This document shows positions 1 through 11,000 of a stretch of DNA of 64,000 nt, one piece after another. Position 1 is the first letter of the stretch; the number at the start of each line of letters is the position of its first letter. The position numbers and the translations under genes were made by a program. This DNA is from Bacteroidota bacterium (GTDB lineage: Bacteria; Bacteroidota; Bacteroidia; Bacteroidales; Bacteroidaceae): assembly GCA_023426145.1 (NCBI GenBank), contig JAFABG010000034.1, positions 102,510 to 166,509 on the forward strand. The letters run 5' to 3'. The notes under the pieces were generated by a model, which saw only the letters and a list, made by a program, of their open reading frames with translations, made no database searches and was not told the DNA's origin.

Positions 1-1230
1 AGGACCTTCCGATGCTTGCCAGCGGCTGGTGCCTCGTGAGGCGATAATCTTTCCATAACCCGAATTGTTTTCTCCTGTGATGTCCCAGGGATTCCCTAGA
101 GCATTTAGTGGTTTGCCGTTTTCCGGATTTATTTGTAGAGCAGCGATGCCGCTGTGCCACGAACCATAAATCAGCCAATGTTCACCATTTTCTGTTATAA
201 TATAAGTAGGATCTATTGCGTTGATTTTGAAATATCCGTTCCAGTCATTGGTGCTGCTACGATCATAATCCATCTTTCCCTTATCGCTCGCCGAGCAGAC
301 AACGAATCCTTTATCTTCCCATATATTACTTGCCGGATCGGAAGTTTCCATCAGTCCGATGAATGCACGTTCAGTCCACGAACCATCAAAGTTGCCATTG
401 TTCTCAATTTCCGGTTTCCCCGTTTTGATATAGTTCGTGACAACGATGGAATAATACATACGATATTTTCCGTTCGATACCTTCCTAGCAACAGGTGCCC
501 AATATCCATAAGATGGATTATCAATCGGTTCTAGTCCCATTTCTTGGCGGTAGGTGTTCAGCTTTTCTTTGATCCATGTCGGGGGAGTTTCACTCATAGT
601 CGCTCCCATATATTCCCAGTTGACCAGATCTTTGGAACGTCGGGCATGGAAGTGTCCGTTTCCGCTGTGGGCATTCCCGTAAGAAGCGTCTGTTTGATAC
701 ATATAGTAATATCCGTCGTCGGCTTTCATTACCGTAGGATCGTGTACGTTGGCGAGGTTCCAATCATAACGGTTACTCCAAGCTGAGAAACTTGTATAGT
801 CATCTACATACGTAGGTGCTTCGTACTTTGCCAGTGCATCACTCAGTGTTTCGGCAGGAGTAGTGAAAGAGGTCTCTTCGGAGTATTTGGGCTCTTCTTT
901 GTAAACGGTGACAAAGGCTCTTACGTAATATGTTGTCAGTGGAGTTAGGTTGGTTAGGGTCGTACTGATTGCCGAGCCTCTGACTTCGGATGTCATATCA
1001 TAAATATCCGGATTGGATGCCGTGCTATAACAGAATCCTTGTTTGATGATATTTACTCCTTCTGCTCCACTGATATTGGTTGATAATGTAGCTTTGTTGT
1101 AGCCCACATTCGTGTAGGTCGGCGTTGTGATGCTTAAAGCTCCTGACGGGGAGTTTTCATCGTCGTCGCTACACGCCCCTAGAATGAGCGTGCAACAGAG
1201 TAGAAGGTGGATGGTCTTTAAGTATTTCAT
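1..1230 (-). CDS. GH43 arabinanase-like lipoprotein, partial
   Basis: The reading frame is open from an ATG at 1230 to the left window edge (410 codons), so the C-terminus is missing. The N-terminus is a lipoprotein signal ending in LILGAC followed by SDDDE, the acidic signature that sends Bacteroides lipoproteins to the cell surface. A fibronectin-III-like domain (about residues 35-115) comes next. The GH43 five-blade propeller then shows its three acidic residues: Asp in NVHDPTV, Asp in NAIDPTY, and Glu in the ASEGP motif at the very edge. GH43 enzymes hydrolyse arabinan or xylan side chains. In the matching B. thetaiotaomicron locus, as I recall, this position holds a surface endo-1,5-arabinanase (BT0360). 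It is the last visible gene of the minus-strand SusCD operon, 36 bp after SusD. Family is certain; endo action is inferred. Confidence 0.88.
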   Translation of the reverse strand, partial: MKYLKTIHLLLCCTLILGACSDDDENSPSGALSITTPTYTNVGYNKATLSTNISGAEGVNIIKQGFCYSTASNPDIYDMTSEVRGSAISTTLTNLTPLTTYYVRAFVTVYKEEPKYSEETSFTTPAETLSDALAKYEAPTYVDDYTSFSAWSNRYDWNLANVHDPTVMKADDGYYYMYQTDASYGNAHSGNGHFHARRSKDLVNWEYMGATMSETPPTWIKEKLNTYRQEMGLEPIDNPSYGYWAPVARKVSNGKYRMYYSIVVTNYIKTGKPEIENNGNFDGSWTERAFIGLMETSDPASNIWEDKGFVVCSASDKGKMDYDRSSTNDWNGYFKINAIDPTYIITENGEHWLIYGSWHSGIAALQINPENGKPLNALGNPWDITGENNSGYGKIIASRGTSRWQASEGP

Positions 1231-1266
1231 ACTTCAGTTTTTCTTTTTTTTGATCGTTTTGATTTA

Positions 1267-3072
1267 TTATTTGTTAGAAGCACTTCCGGTGTCCCATCCT
1301 GGATTTTGCCCTAGATTGGGTGCTCTTTTCACTTCGTTAGCGGGTATCGGAAAATAGTAACTTTTGGGATTGACAAACGTGCGTGAGTTGACTGTTTCTG
1401 CAAGTCCGAAGGTATAGGACGGAGTATCTGCGCTGCCGGTCACTTTCACACCATAAAGATTCAGCAACTGATTGTAACGGGGCTTCCCGGTTTCTCCCGT
1501 AGAGGTTACGTTATCATATAATTTCCAGCGGCGTACATCAAAGAAGCGATGATCTTCGAAGGCTAGTTCGATACGTCTTTCATTACGGATACGTTCGCGG
1601 AGTTCGCTCTGCGACATGTTTGCGTAGGCTGGCATACCGACACGGGCGCGTACCTCATTAATATAACTGTATGCCTTGGCAGGCCCTTCGGCTTCATTAT
1701 ATGCTTCGGCGGCATTCAGCAAGATTTCGGCATAGCGGAAAAGCATCCAAGCGTGAGGATAGGTAGCCGGCTCTTTGCAGGAAATGTTATTTACGAACTT
1801 TTTCAGATAGTATCCCGTGTATGTACCTCCCATGGCTGAAGTATAATCTACCCCTTTGTCTGCGTCGGAATTATATCGTACATCAATGGCACGTCTTTCT
1901 TCTTTGTCGGCACGTCCCCACATCATCCCTTGAAAGAAAATGGTTTGTGCCAAACGCGGATCACGGTCTTTGTATGGATTGGCAGCATCATATGCACTTC
2001 CGTTTTCGTCGATTCGTTTGCCAGTGTTCATTTCGTAAGCATCAACCAGATTCTGTGTCGGATTGGTACGTCCGCTTCCGGAGAAAGAACCGGTAAAACC
2101 TACCGGAAGGAACACTTTTTCTACCTGATTGGTATTCCATACAGAGCGTGCTAGAATGATTTCATTGTTGTACACTGGATTGGTGGTGAAACATTCGTAA
2201 TAGTCATTCTCTGGATTTCCAGTTTTGTATAGTTGGTAAGGATTACTCTGTTTGTTATTCTGAGTAATGAAATCGGTAGCTGCCTGTGCTGCATTAGTCC
2301 AGTATGTGGTGTTGCCGTCGGGATTGTTCAATTTGGAAGCACGGTAGAGCAAGGCTCTTGCTTTTAAAGCATAGGCGGCGGCTCCGTTAACGCGTCCCCA
2401 GTTAGATGCTTCGTCGCTGTAGCGGAAGGGAAGCAGGTCTTTAATTTGGTCGCATTGGTCGGCTACCCATTCAAGCGCTTCGGCAGCTGGAGTACGGGAC
2501 ATATTCATTGCCGAAGGATCGGACAGCTCAAATACAATCGGTTCGCCAGACCCATTTTCCGCGATGATGGGTGCAGCACCAAACCAGCAGATTAAGTCGA
2601 AATGAAAAATGGCACGAAGTAGTTTGGCTTCTGCACAGTAACGATCGTAAAGACGGTTATTGTCACCGTCTTTCACTGTATTTCCTACTACGGACGCTTT
2701 GGCGTTCTTTAGAAATAGGTTACATTTTCGAATCCCGTACAAGTCGGTATTCCAGAAGCCCAGTAGGGGGTGGTCGCTAGCGGTGTATCCGTCACTGCCA
2801 ATTTTTGTATAATAATGCAGTCCCCAGCAGGTTACTGCATTATCCGTCATACAGTCGCGTGAAGCACCTGTGAACTGGTCATCCGATAATGGCATCAGCC
2901 CGTCCGGCAAATTTGTGTAAATATTGGCGAGGAACTCGCGTGTTAGGTTCTGATTATTGAACACTTTCTTCTCTGACAAGGATGCATCGTACTCTTTGTC
3001 GAGGTAGTCGCTGCACGAACTGCTTGCGAGTGCAAGGATCAGAGTAGCTATATAAGTTGATATTCTTTTCAT
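1267..3072 (-). CDS. SusD-like outer-membrane glycan-binding lipoprotein (pair 1)
   Basis: A 601-residue RagB/SusD family protein. The signal peptide ends in ASSSC followed by SDYLDKEYD, a lipobox plus acidic tail. The N-terminal SusD-like segment carries the usual GIRKCNLFL motif (about residues 113-121). The C-terminal RagB/SusD domain shows RYAEILLNAAEAYNEA, RIRNERRIELAFEDHRFFDVRRW and a terminal region with YYFPIPANEV, all family hallmarks. SusD proteins cap the partner SusC barrel and bind the incoming oligosaccharide; the substrate here should be arabinan fragments, judged from the GH43/GH51 context. It starts 26 bp after the SusC gene and is followed by the GH43 gene, in one transcript. 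Confidence 0.95.
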   Translation of the reverse strand: MKRISTYIATLILALASSSCSDYLDKEYDASLSEKKVFNNQNLTREFLANIYTNLPDGLMPLSDDQFTGASRDCMTDNAVTCWGLHYYTKIGSDGYTASDHPLLGFWNTDLYGIRKCNLFLKNAKASVVGNTVKDGDNNRLYDRYCAEAKLLRAIFHFDLICWFGAAPIIAENGSGEPIVFELSDPSAMNMSRTPAAEALEWVADQCDQIKDLLPFRYSDEASNWGRVNGAAAYALKARALLYRASKLNNPDGNTTYWTNAAQAATDFITQNNKQSNPYQLYKTGNPENDYYECFTTNPVYNNEIILARSVWNTNQVEKVFLPVGFTGSFSGSGRTNPTQNLVDAYEMNTGKRIDENGSAYDAANPYKDRDPRLAQTIFFQGMMWGRADKEERRAIDVRYNSDADKGVDYTSAMGGTYTGYYLKKFVNNISCKEPATYPHAWMLFRYAEILLNAAEAYNEAEGPAKAYSYINEVRARVGMPAYANMSQSELRERIRNERRIELAFEDHRFFDVRRWKLYDNVTSTGETGKPRYNQLLNLYGVKVTGSADTPSYTFGLAETVNSRTFVNPKSYYFPIPANEVKRAPNLGQNPGWDTGSASNK

Positions 3073-3098
3073 AACTTTTTGCTGTTTTTTTTGAATGA

Positions 3099-6000
3099 TT
3101 AGAATCCGATATTAATGCCAAATGAAAATGAACGTGTCTTTGGATATGCCCAAATATAGTTGGTCGGATTTTCCGGATCAAAACCTTTAGGCAGATGGCT
3201 CCAGTTGCAGAGGTTGTAGCCGCTGAAGTAAATGCGGCATTTCGTCATATTGACTTTAGAAATCAATTGTGCAGGAAGCGAGTAGCCGACTTCTACATTA
3301 CGCAATGATAGAAAATTCCCATTAACTACCCATATCGTAGATTCATTGTACGGATAGTTCCGGTCAAGGTCACTGAATGAAGTAGACAAACGCGGATATT
3401 TGGCATTGATATTGCGTGGGTCTGTTGGGTCATCGGTATAATATCCCCATGTATTGGTAATTTCATGAGTAGAAGTTCCTCCCCATCCGAAACCATAGTC
3501 CATGTTTTCACGGCAGGGAACAGTGCGATTTAGGTAAGCAGTCAGCACGGCACGTGCGTCGAATCCTTTCCAACTGAAACCTAAACGGATGGTTGGTATT
3601 AATTCCGGAATATTCGTGTATCCGGTCGGTACTTTGTCGTAGCTGTCTATTTTACGGTCCCCGTTCGTATCTTGGAATACGGCATTACCGAGTTTGTACT
3701 TACTGGCAGCATGCCACGGATATTTCTGAGGATTGGCCACAGCATCTTCATAAGAGTTCGGAATCAAGTCGGGATTACTGGCCCATTGTTTCCAGATCAG
3801 GAGCTGGCTTTGGTCAATACGGTTGCCAGTTTTTGCCTGATAAGCGTAATCAGGAGTCAGTTCGTCCATTTCAGTAATCTTGTTGGTATTGAAAGTCAGC
3901 ATGCCGTCGATATAGTATTTAAAATCACCGATTTGGTTGCTATGTCCTAAAGTGATCTCAAAACCTTTCGTCTCAGCCTTGCCGTAAGAGTCTTGCGGGA
4001 CGTTTACACCGAATAAGCTGGGCACGGTGGAACGGGACACTAAAATATTAGAGCGCCATTCCTTGAAGAAGTCTACAGAACCGTAGATCTTCTTATCCCA
4101 TAAATCGAAGTCAACGCCGAAGTTTGCCATATCCGATATTTCCCATTTGATATTCTTGTTACCGGCTGTCGATTCATATACTCCTTGCGTGTGAGACTGA
4201 GAAGTGCCGAAATTATATCCGTTTTCTTCCGTAAATGTACCTTGGTACGGGTAACGGCTGACACCTGTCACAGCTTGTCCTGCACGTCCGTAAGAAGCAC
4301 GGAGTTTCAAGAGCTTTACGAACGAGTTCTTTAGCCATGATTCTTCGGAAAGCACCCATCCCACAGAACCGCCCGGAAAAGTCCCGAAGCGTTCGCCGTC
4401 TGCATAATTATCACTGCCCATGCGGGAGATATTACCGGAAAGAATATACCGGTTGTTATATACATAAGTAGCTTGTGCGTTATAAGAAAGGTAGCGGTTG
4501 GATGATTCTTGTCCGCGTACTACATTCTGATAAGTACGGATAAAAGCCTGAGCATTGATGGCATGTTTGCCGAATGTATGATCGTATGCCAGCCCTCCGT
4601 TCATATTGATATTATAGTAATAGTCGCGTGGAGAAGTGGTGGCATTGGGCAATGCTTTATACGTTCTTATTCGTTGGTACGTATATTCCGACGCGTCGTT
4701 GACATCAGCCATATAGTTGTAGTAGTATACATTGACATCGGCCTGTTGTACCTTTTGAAATGTTTCGTAAGAATCGAAACTGAATGTCATTTTGGCTTTT
4801 AGTCCTGGAACAAGGGCATCTAGATTTCCAGTAGCTGTAACAGTCGTATAGAGATTACGGCGCCGGTTCTGTTCCACACCCCTTCCGGCAATTTGTGCGG
4901 CACCATTTTTACTGTCGCTACTGGTTGGCATAAAGAATTCACCGTTGGGACAGAATACAGGATAGACCGGAAGGTTCTCGCCAGCTCCCCAAGTAAAGAG
5001 ATTCCATACGTCAATACCCGGTTGTGAGATATTGTCGATACGTCCGCCCAAGTCCATTGATACATTTAGGAACTTATTTACGTCAATGTCGATGTTAGAT
5101 CGTAGGTTGTAGCGATTCAAGACTTCTTGTGTGCTGTAACCTTCGTTCCGCTCTGTCCATTTAGTGTCAAACAAACCTTCCTGACGGAGATAAGAGAATG
5201 AAACATAGTAGCGTGCACGCGCATTACCACCGCTGACAGACAAATTAGTACGATATTGCGGAGCTGCATCTCGTAACATAGTATCGTGCCAGTTTGTATT
5301 GAAGTATTTGTATTTAGCCATTCCTTCTAGTTGCTCACCATTGCAGACACGTCGGTAGTACTCTAAATCTTCATCGGAATATTCGGGACTTAGACCGTCT
5401 AGGTATCGTGCCTGATTACGACTCAATGCATAGTTATAAGAATTCTGGCTTTCAGGAATTCCAGCAATGGTCTGGAAGCCGACTTCTTGTGTGAAGTTGA
5501 TTTTAGTTTTGCCGGTTTCTCCGCGTTTGGTTGTTACGAGTACTGCACCGTTAGCTCCACGCATTCCATAGATAGCAGTGGCAGCGGCATCCTTCAATAT
5601 AGTAATCGATTCAATAGGGTAGGCATCGAGGAATGAGAGGTCACGTTCTACGTTGTCAACGATAATTAATGGGCTACGTGCACTGGTATTCATGGTACGT
5701 ATACCACGGATGTACATAGCTGTTTCACTCCATCCCGGTTCGGATTGCGCCTCATAAGTCTCTACACCGGTGACAGTGGAGGTAAATGCATTCTGCAAAA
5801 TGGTTACCGGATGTTTTTCCAGTTCTTCTCCAGTTACGATAGAGGTGGACTCTGTTACAAACTTCTTCGGCTTGCGGTTGAAAGGAAGCGGAGTTGTATG
5901 TGCATATTCATCTAAGTCGGCATCCATGACAATCTTGAAATTCTCTTCAAAGTCGGCAATGGCCGTTGTCGGCAGATAACCTACGCTACTTACATAAAGC

Positions 6001-6248
6001 TCGTCAGCAGGTTTTACATTTTTCAAAGTGAAGAAACCGTCCTTGTCCGAGAGTGCGATGCGGCTTGCTTCCGCTACGTTGACTACTGCACCTGCGATGG
6101 GTTCTCCCTCTGCATTTACAATTCGTCCTTTCAGGACTTTAGCGTCTTGCGCCCATCCATTGCCCAGCATGAAAACTGCGGCTATAGTGAGCAGGATTCT
6201 TTTGAATCCTGTCTGTATATTATTTAAGTTCATCAGTTGCATATTCAT
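3099..6248 (-). CDS. SusC-like TonB-dependent transporter (pair 1)
   Basis: A 1049-residue SusC/RagA transporter that imports oligosaccharides across the outer membrane using TonB energy. A signal peptide ends near GNGWAQ. A carboxypeptidase-D-like domain (about 38-112, LKGRIVNAEGEPIAGAVV) precedes the plug, which has SITILKDAAATAIYGMRGAN and VLVTTKRG. A long beta-barrel ends in the required terminal Phe (FGINIGF). The stretch between the first domain and the plug reads HTTPLPFNRKPKKFVT, and I do not see the usual EVVVVGYG TonB box that pair 2 has, so its TonB contact may differ. The gene lies 4 bp after the upstream SusD stop. Several in-frame ATGs near the 5' end leave the exact start uncertain by a few residues. 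Confidence 0.95.
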   Translation of the reverse strand: MNMQLMNLNNIQTGFKRILLTIAAVFMLGNGWAQDAKVLKGRIVNAEGEPIAGAVVNVAEASRIALSDKDGFFTLKNVKPADELYVSSVGYLPTTAIADFEENFKIVMDADLDEYAHTTPLPFNRKPKKFVTESTSIVTGEELEKHPVTILQNAFTSTVTGVETYEAQSEPGWSETAMYIRGIRTMNTSARSPLIIVDNVERDLSFLDAYPIESITILKDAAATAIYGMRGANGAVLVTTKRGETGKTKINFTQEVGFQTIAGIPESQNSYNYALSRNQARYLDGLSPEYSDEDLEYYRRVCNGEQLEGMAKYKYFNTNWHDTMLRDAAPQYRTNLSVSGGNARARYYVSFSYLRQEGLFDTKWTERNEGYSTQEVLNRYNLRSNIDIDVNKFLNVSMDLGGRIDNISQPGIDVWNLFTWGAGENLPVYPVFCPNGEFFMPTSSDSKNGAAQIAGRGVEQNRRRNLYTTVTATGNLDALVPGLKAKMTFSFDSYETFQKVQQADVNVYYYNYMADVNDASEYTYQRIRTYKALPNATTSPRDYYYNINMNGGLAYDHTFGKHAINAQAFIRTYQNVVRGQESSNRYLSYNAQATYVYNNRYILSGNISRMGSDNYADGERFGTFPGGSVGWVLSEESWLKNSFVKLLKLRASYGRAGQAVTGVSRYPYQGTFTEENGYNFGTSQSHTQGVYESTAGNKNIKWEISDMANFGVDFDLWDKKIYGSVDFFKEWRSNILVSRSTVPSLFGVNVPQDSYGKAETKGFEITLGHSNQIGDFKYYIDGMLTFNTNKITEMDELTPDYAYQAKTGNRIDQSQLLIWKQWASNPDLIPNSYEDAVANPQKYPWHAASKYKLGNAVFQDTNGDRKIDSYDKVPTGYTNIPELIPTIRLGFSWKGFDARAVLTAYLNRTVPCRENMDYGFGWGGTSTHEITNTWGYYTDDPTDPRNINAKYPRLSTSFSDLDRNYPYNESTIWVVNGNFLSLRNVEVGYSLPAQLISKVNMTKCRIYFSGYNLCNWSHLPKGFDPENPTNYIWAYPKTRSFSFGINIGF

Positions 6249-6252
6249 TCAG

Positions 6253-8028
6253 TTAATTGTTCCAGCCCGGGTTGTTGTTGATATTCGTTTTCCATACTTC
6301 TCCTTCTGGTATAGGGTAGAGATACATTTTTTCTGTAAATACCCTATTCTGGGCAATTTTACGTGTATAGATAAACTTTCCGTTTTCCTTGGTAATCTCC
6401 ATTCCGTAGATAGGACGTGCGAATGCCTTTTCTGCTACATTCCAGCGACGTATATCCCATGCGCGATGATCTTCAAAAGCGAGTTCCACGGTACGTTCTT
6501 TACGGATAAAGTTGCGGCGCTCGACCATGGTTTGAAGATCGCTGCGGTCTGTAAGCTTGGCAGTTATCCCTACACGGTCTCGGAGAGGCTGGATGGCATT
6601 CAGTACGTCCGAACGTGAACCCCCAGCTTCATTCAAGGCTTCTGCATAGTTCAATAAGATTTCTGCATAGCGGATAATAATCCAGTTACGATAGTTGCTC
6701 CCAGTGTGGTTGTTGTTTAGAATTACTTCTGGAATATACTTACGAGTATAGTATCCAGTCGGGGTTGCGTTCGCATTTCCTTGTGGGTTATCGCGTTGTC
6801 CCTTGATTACATTAATCACGCCATTACCCCAGTTCACCCCGTTGAAGAGTACAGTAGCTGCTAGACGCGGGTCACGGTTGCTGTAAGGATCATTGCTCTT
6901 GTATCCACTGGCGTTGTTGATTGCCGGAGTAGTTGTCCCGTTATAAACAGGGGAGCCGGTTTCATCATAACTGTTGAAGGGAGACTGTCCGTTTGCCATA
7001 TCATACATATCTACTAAATTCTGTGACGGGCACAAACCTCCATTACCGCCTTCGCCTACAGGAGTATCGTTGGAAATTGCTCCCCATCCTACGGCCAGAT
7101 CGTTGCGCCAGAAGATAGTTTCATTATTTTTTTCGTTATGTGCATTTTTCAGTATAGCGTTGGTATAACAGGTTTTCGGATCGGCATCGGCTGTATAAAG
7201 TCCGTAGAGTGTTCCAAAATCTATCATGAAGCTGTGCGCTGCATCGGCAGCTTGCTGCCAACTGATACCCGATTCGCTTCTGAAACGGTCACTTGCCATG
7301 TAAAGCATGACACGTGAATACAGTGCCCGTGCCATAGGCTGGCTGATACGGCCTGGGTTTCCAGACTCAGCTGAAGTGGCTTTATCCATTAATCCTCCTT
7401 CGCAATCTTTCAGCTCTTTCAGAATGAAGTCAACTACATATTCTTTTAAGGTAGGGCGGGTGGTATAATTGCTTAGCAAGTCTCCGTCCGGATCGAGAAC
7501 ATCTGTAACCAAGGGGACAGGACCGTAGCGGAGAAACACTTCCCAGTAGAAATAAGCACGGAGGAAATGGGCTTCCGCCTTGTATTGTTTCACGTAGGTA
7601 GCGTGTGCTTCTTCCGAGTCGTCCGTAGCTTTGGGCACATCGTCAATATTCTTTAATAGCATATTACACTTGCGGATGCCACGGTAATAATGTTCCCATG
7701 TGCCGGTGAGCTCTGCGGCGGCACCACTGGCATAATAGTTACCGATGTTGAAACTTGTTCGTGTACCACCGCTAGCGTAGCTAGTTTCGGCTAAGTCGGT
7801 AGCCGCATCCATCCATGAGTTGTTGATGCGGCAGGCACCATGGCGCAGGAAGTTGTAAGTATCGAAATGGAACTCGCGGGTAGTAGTCCATTGGCTGAAT
7901 ACTTCCTTTTCTGTCAGTTCGTTACTAGGTTGCTTGTCCAGAAAACCGCCAAATATATCTTCACAAGAAGTCAAGGCGATTCCTGCGGTTGCCATCAAAA
8001 TAACGGTATATATGATTGTCTTTTTCAT
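6253..8028 (-). CDS. SusD-like outer-membrane glycan-binding lipoprotein (pair 2)
   Basis: A 591-residue SusD family lipoprotein. The signal peptide ends in IALTSC, followed by EDIFGGFLDKQPSN. Family motifs are YRGIRKCNMLLKNID, AEAHFLRAYFYWEV, RYAEILLNYAEALNEA, RKERTVELAFEDHRAWDIRRW and YLYPIPEGEVWKTN. It should cap the SusC encoded 12 bp upstream and bind arabinan oligosaccharides at the cell surface. The gene is wedged between the two SusC genes with gaps of 12 and 4 bp, so it is clearly part of one operon. The two SusD proteins of this locus differ enough that they probably bind different chain lengths or branching patterns; that last point is inference. Confidence 0.95.
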   Translation of the reverse strand: MKKTIIYTVILMATAGIALTSCEDIFGGFLDKQPSNELTEKEVFSQWTTTREFHFDTYNFLRHGACRINNSWMDAATDLAETSYASGGTRTSFNIGNYYASGAAAELTGTWEHYYRGIRKCNMLLKNIDDVPKATDDSEEAHATYVKQYKAEAHFLRAYFYWEVFLRYGPVPLVTDVLDPDGDLLSNYTTRPTLKEYVVDFILKELKDCEGGLMDKATSAESGNPGRISQPMARALYSRVMLYMASDRFRSESGISWQQAADAAHSFMIDFGTLYGLYTADADPKTCYTNAILKNAHNEKNNETIFWRNDLAVGWGAISNDTPVGEGGNGGLCPSQNLVDMYDMANGQSPFNSYDETGSPVYNGTTTPAINNASGYKSNDPYSNRDPRLAATVLFNGVNWGNGVINVIKGQRDNPQGNANATPTGYYTRKYIPEVILNNNHTGSNYRNWIIIRYAEILLNYAEALNEAGGSRSDVLNAIQPLRDRVGITAKLTDRSDLQTMVERRNFIRKERTVELAFEDHRAWDIRRWNVAEKAFARPIYGMEITKENGKFIYTRKIAQNRVFTEKMYLYPIPEGEVWKTNINNNPGWNN

Positions 8029-8040
8029 GTCTTATATCTG

Positions 8041-11000
8041 TTAGAATTTAATGTTTACACCAAAGTTCACTGTCTTCATAATCGGGTAACGGTTGGAGCC
8101 TTCACTTTCAGGATCGCAAAGACCATCCAGCTTATCCCATGTGATGAGATTATTTGCATTCACATAGACGCGGCATTCGTTCATGGCTACTTTTTTGATC
8201 CATTTAGCCGGAAGTGAATAGCTTAGTTCAATATTTTTCAGACGGAGGAAGTTACCGTTTTTCAGAAAAAACGAGTTTTTACGCTGGTTATGGTCACCGT
8301 AACTATCGTAATGGAGTAATGGATATTTGGCATTGGCAAGGTTGTATGCCTCCGACTGGTTAGGGTTCCAGCGATTCAGATGATGTTCTTTTACCTTACC
8401 GCCATTCACGAAAGCATACATGGCTTCTGCATCGTAATATCTGGAAACATGATCTACTCCTTGGAACATGATGCTGAATCCGATGCCTTTGTATTCGCAT
8501 CCCAGAGATAGTGCATAAGTGTTCTCGGGAACATCGCTATAGCCGATAAATGTTTCGTCACGGTTGTCGATAAATCCGTCCCCGTTCATATCACGGTATT
8601 TTAGGTCGCCTACCTTCACATTGCCGAAAGTCGAAACAGGGAAATTGGATTTGTTTAGGTCGGATTGGGTCACAAAACCATCGCACACCAGACCGAAGTA
8701 TTGGTTGATTGGGTGACCTTCCTGTTTTCGATAATCCGTCTTTGTAGCCGGTTCATCCATGTTTAGAATTTCATTGCGTGCATGTGAAAAAGTCAGACTA
8801 GCATTGTAAATAAAGTCCTTTCCGATATGGTTTGCATGTTTCAGTTCGATCTCGAAACCTTTGTTGTTGGTTTCTCCCAGATTACCAGCGGCCATATTAA
8901 CACCTACCCATTGCGGACGGGTGAGGTAAGGAGTCAGGATATTGTTTCTCTTTTCGTAGAATACGTCGATGTTCCCGTTCAGAAGTCCATTCCATAACCC
9001 AAATTCCAATCCCAGATTGTATTTGTGAGCACGTTCCCAAGTCACTGCATAGTTAGGGTACTGACTTTCATAGATGCCGGTGTATCCGGTTGTTCCGAAG
9101 TGATAGTCGTTGGCTACCTGCGTCCACACTGCCTGATACAGGAAACGTTGTTTTACACCATTCACTTTGTATACATCGTTACCTACTTCACCGTAGGATG
9201 CACGGATTTTCAGATTGTTCAGCCAGGTTTCCGTTCCTTTCATGAAAGCTTCATTACTGATTCTCCATCCTATGGAGAAAGAAGGGAAGAAACCGAAGCG
9301 TTTACCCCGCATGAAGTTTTCCGAACCGTTGTAGCCAAAGTTGACTTCTGCCAGATAGCGGTCGTCGTAACCGTAAGTGGCGCGTCCTACCAGTCCTTGG
9401 TAACGTTCGGCAAGGTTAGCCTGATAACGGTAGTCATTTTGGTTGTATAATGCCATAGCAGTAATATCATGTTTACCGAATTTACGTGCCCAATTTAGCT
9501 GGAACTCCATGTAAAGTTTATAGGTTGTAGTCTGGTTATTCCCTTGATAAACAAGCTCTGTATCCGTATTGAACTGGGTATAAGCGTCAATTGAATTATA
9601 ATTACTACGGTCATTAAGTTCGTAAGTAGCAAAGTCGGCGTTGAATGCACGCATATAATAAGCATCGTAGTCGAAAGACACCATTCCTTTTGCTGCCAAG
9701 CCTTGGGTCAACCAGTCCATTTTATAATCTACAATAAAATTTGTTTCATTGATCGTATTGGTGGAGCGGAAGAAACCCGCTTTGGCAAAACGTGCTACGA
9801 TATTATTTTGGTATTGTGAACTTCCACTGTACAATGTCTTTTGATCTTCTCCTTCACCTACTGTGTAGGACACTGGAAATAACCACCCCGGAGTGTGATT
9901 CATTTCATAGAATGCCTGACTGTAAGTTCCGTTTCTCGATTCATTAGAGTTCGGGCCTCTGCGTTCTTCGAAACGCGTTCCGAAGTTTACGGAAAGCGTC
10001 AGTTCTTTGGTCATTAGAAAGTCGAGGTTGGCACGAAAAGCAAAACGTTTGAAACTGGAATTCGATTTGTTTCCGTATTCATCCTGACTGAATTCCTTAA
10101 ACAATCCCTGTTGGTTGTAATATTCGGCAGAAGTAAAGTAACGCATACGTTTGGTGCCCCCCTGTATATTGACATTGTAGCGTTGAGCAGGTGCGCTGCT
10201 GCGCAACACGGTGTCATACCAATCTACATTGGGATAGAGCAGGGCATCTACTCCGCTAAGTTGTCCTGCTGAGGACTTTTTATACATTTCGATGTCAGAT
10301 GCTGAATATTGAGAAGGTAGTCCGTCGTTAGCCAGAGCTTCTTCGAGCAATACAACCGAATTGTAAGAATCCAGATAAGTATCTTGACGGGTAGGGGACT
10401 GTATTTGCCAGTTGGTGGTCAGGCTGACAGTCGGTTTCTGTTCCTTACCGCGTTTCGTCGTTATTAACATAACGCCATTCGCACCGCGCACACCATAAAC
10501 GGCGGTAGCGGAAGCGTCTTTCAAAGTAGAGATCGATTCGATATCATCCGGAGCAATTTGTGTGAATTCACGCTCTACGCCGTCTACCAGAATCAACGGC
10601 TGGTTGTCTCCTGCGAAAGAAGCACGGCCACGGATATAAATCTTCATATCATCAGAGCCCGGGGCACCGGAAGTCTGCGAAGTAATCACACCAGGAATTT
10701 TACCAGCAATCGCTTGTGAAATATTGGCTGCTGGAGATTTCAACAGTTCTTTGGAAGAAACCTGCGAGATGGCACCAACCACACTCTCTTTCTTCTGCGC
10801 ACCGTAACCGACTACTACGACTTCATCCAGCACTTCCGTATCTTCTTCCATGGTAATATTCAGTTTAGTTTTGTTGGTTACAGGAATCTCCTGTGTCTTA
10901 TAACCAATATAACTGATTTGTAATACGGCTTTCGGTCCGACCGTCAGTTTGAAATTACCGTCAAAGTCGGTAATAGTTCCGTTTGTAGTTCCTTTTTCAA

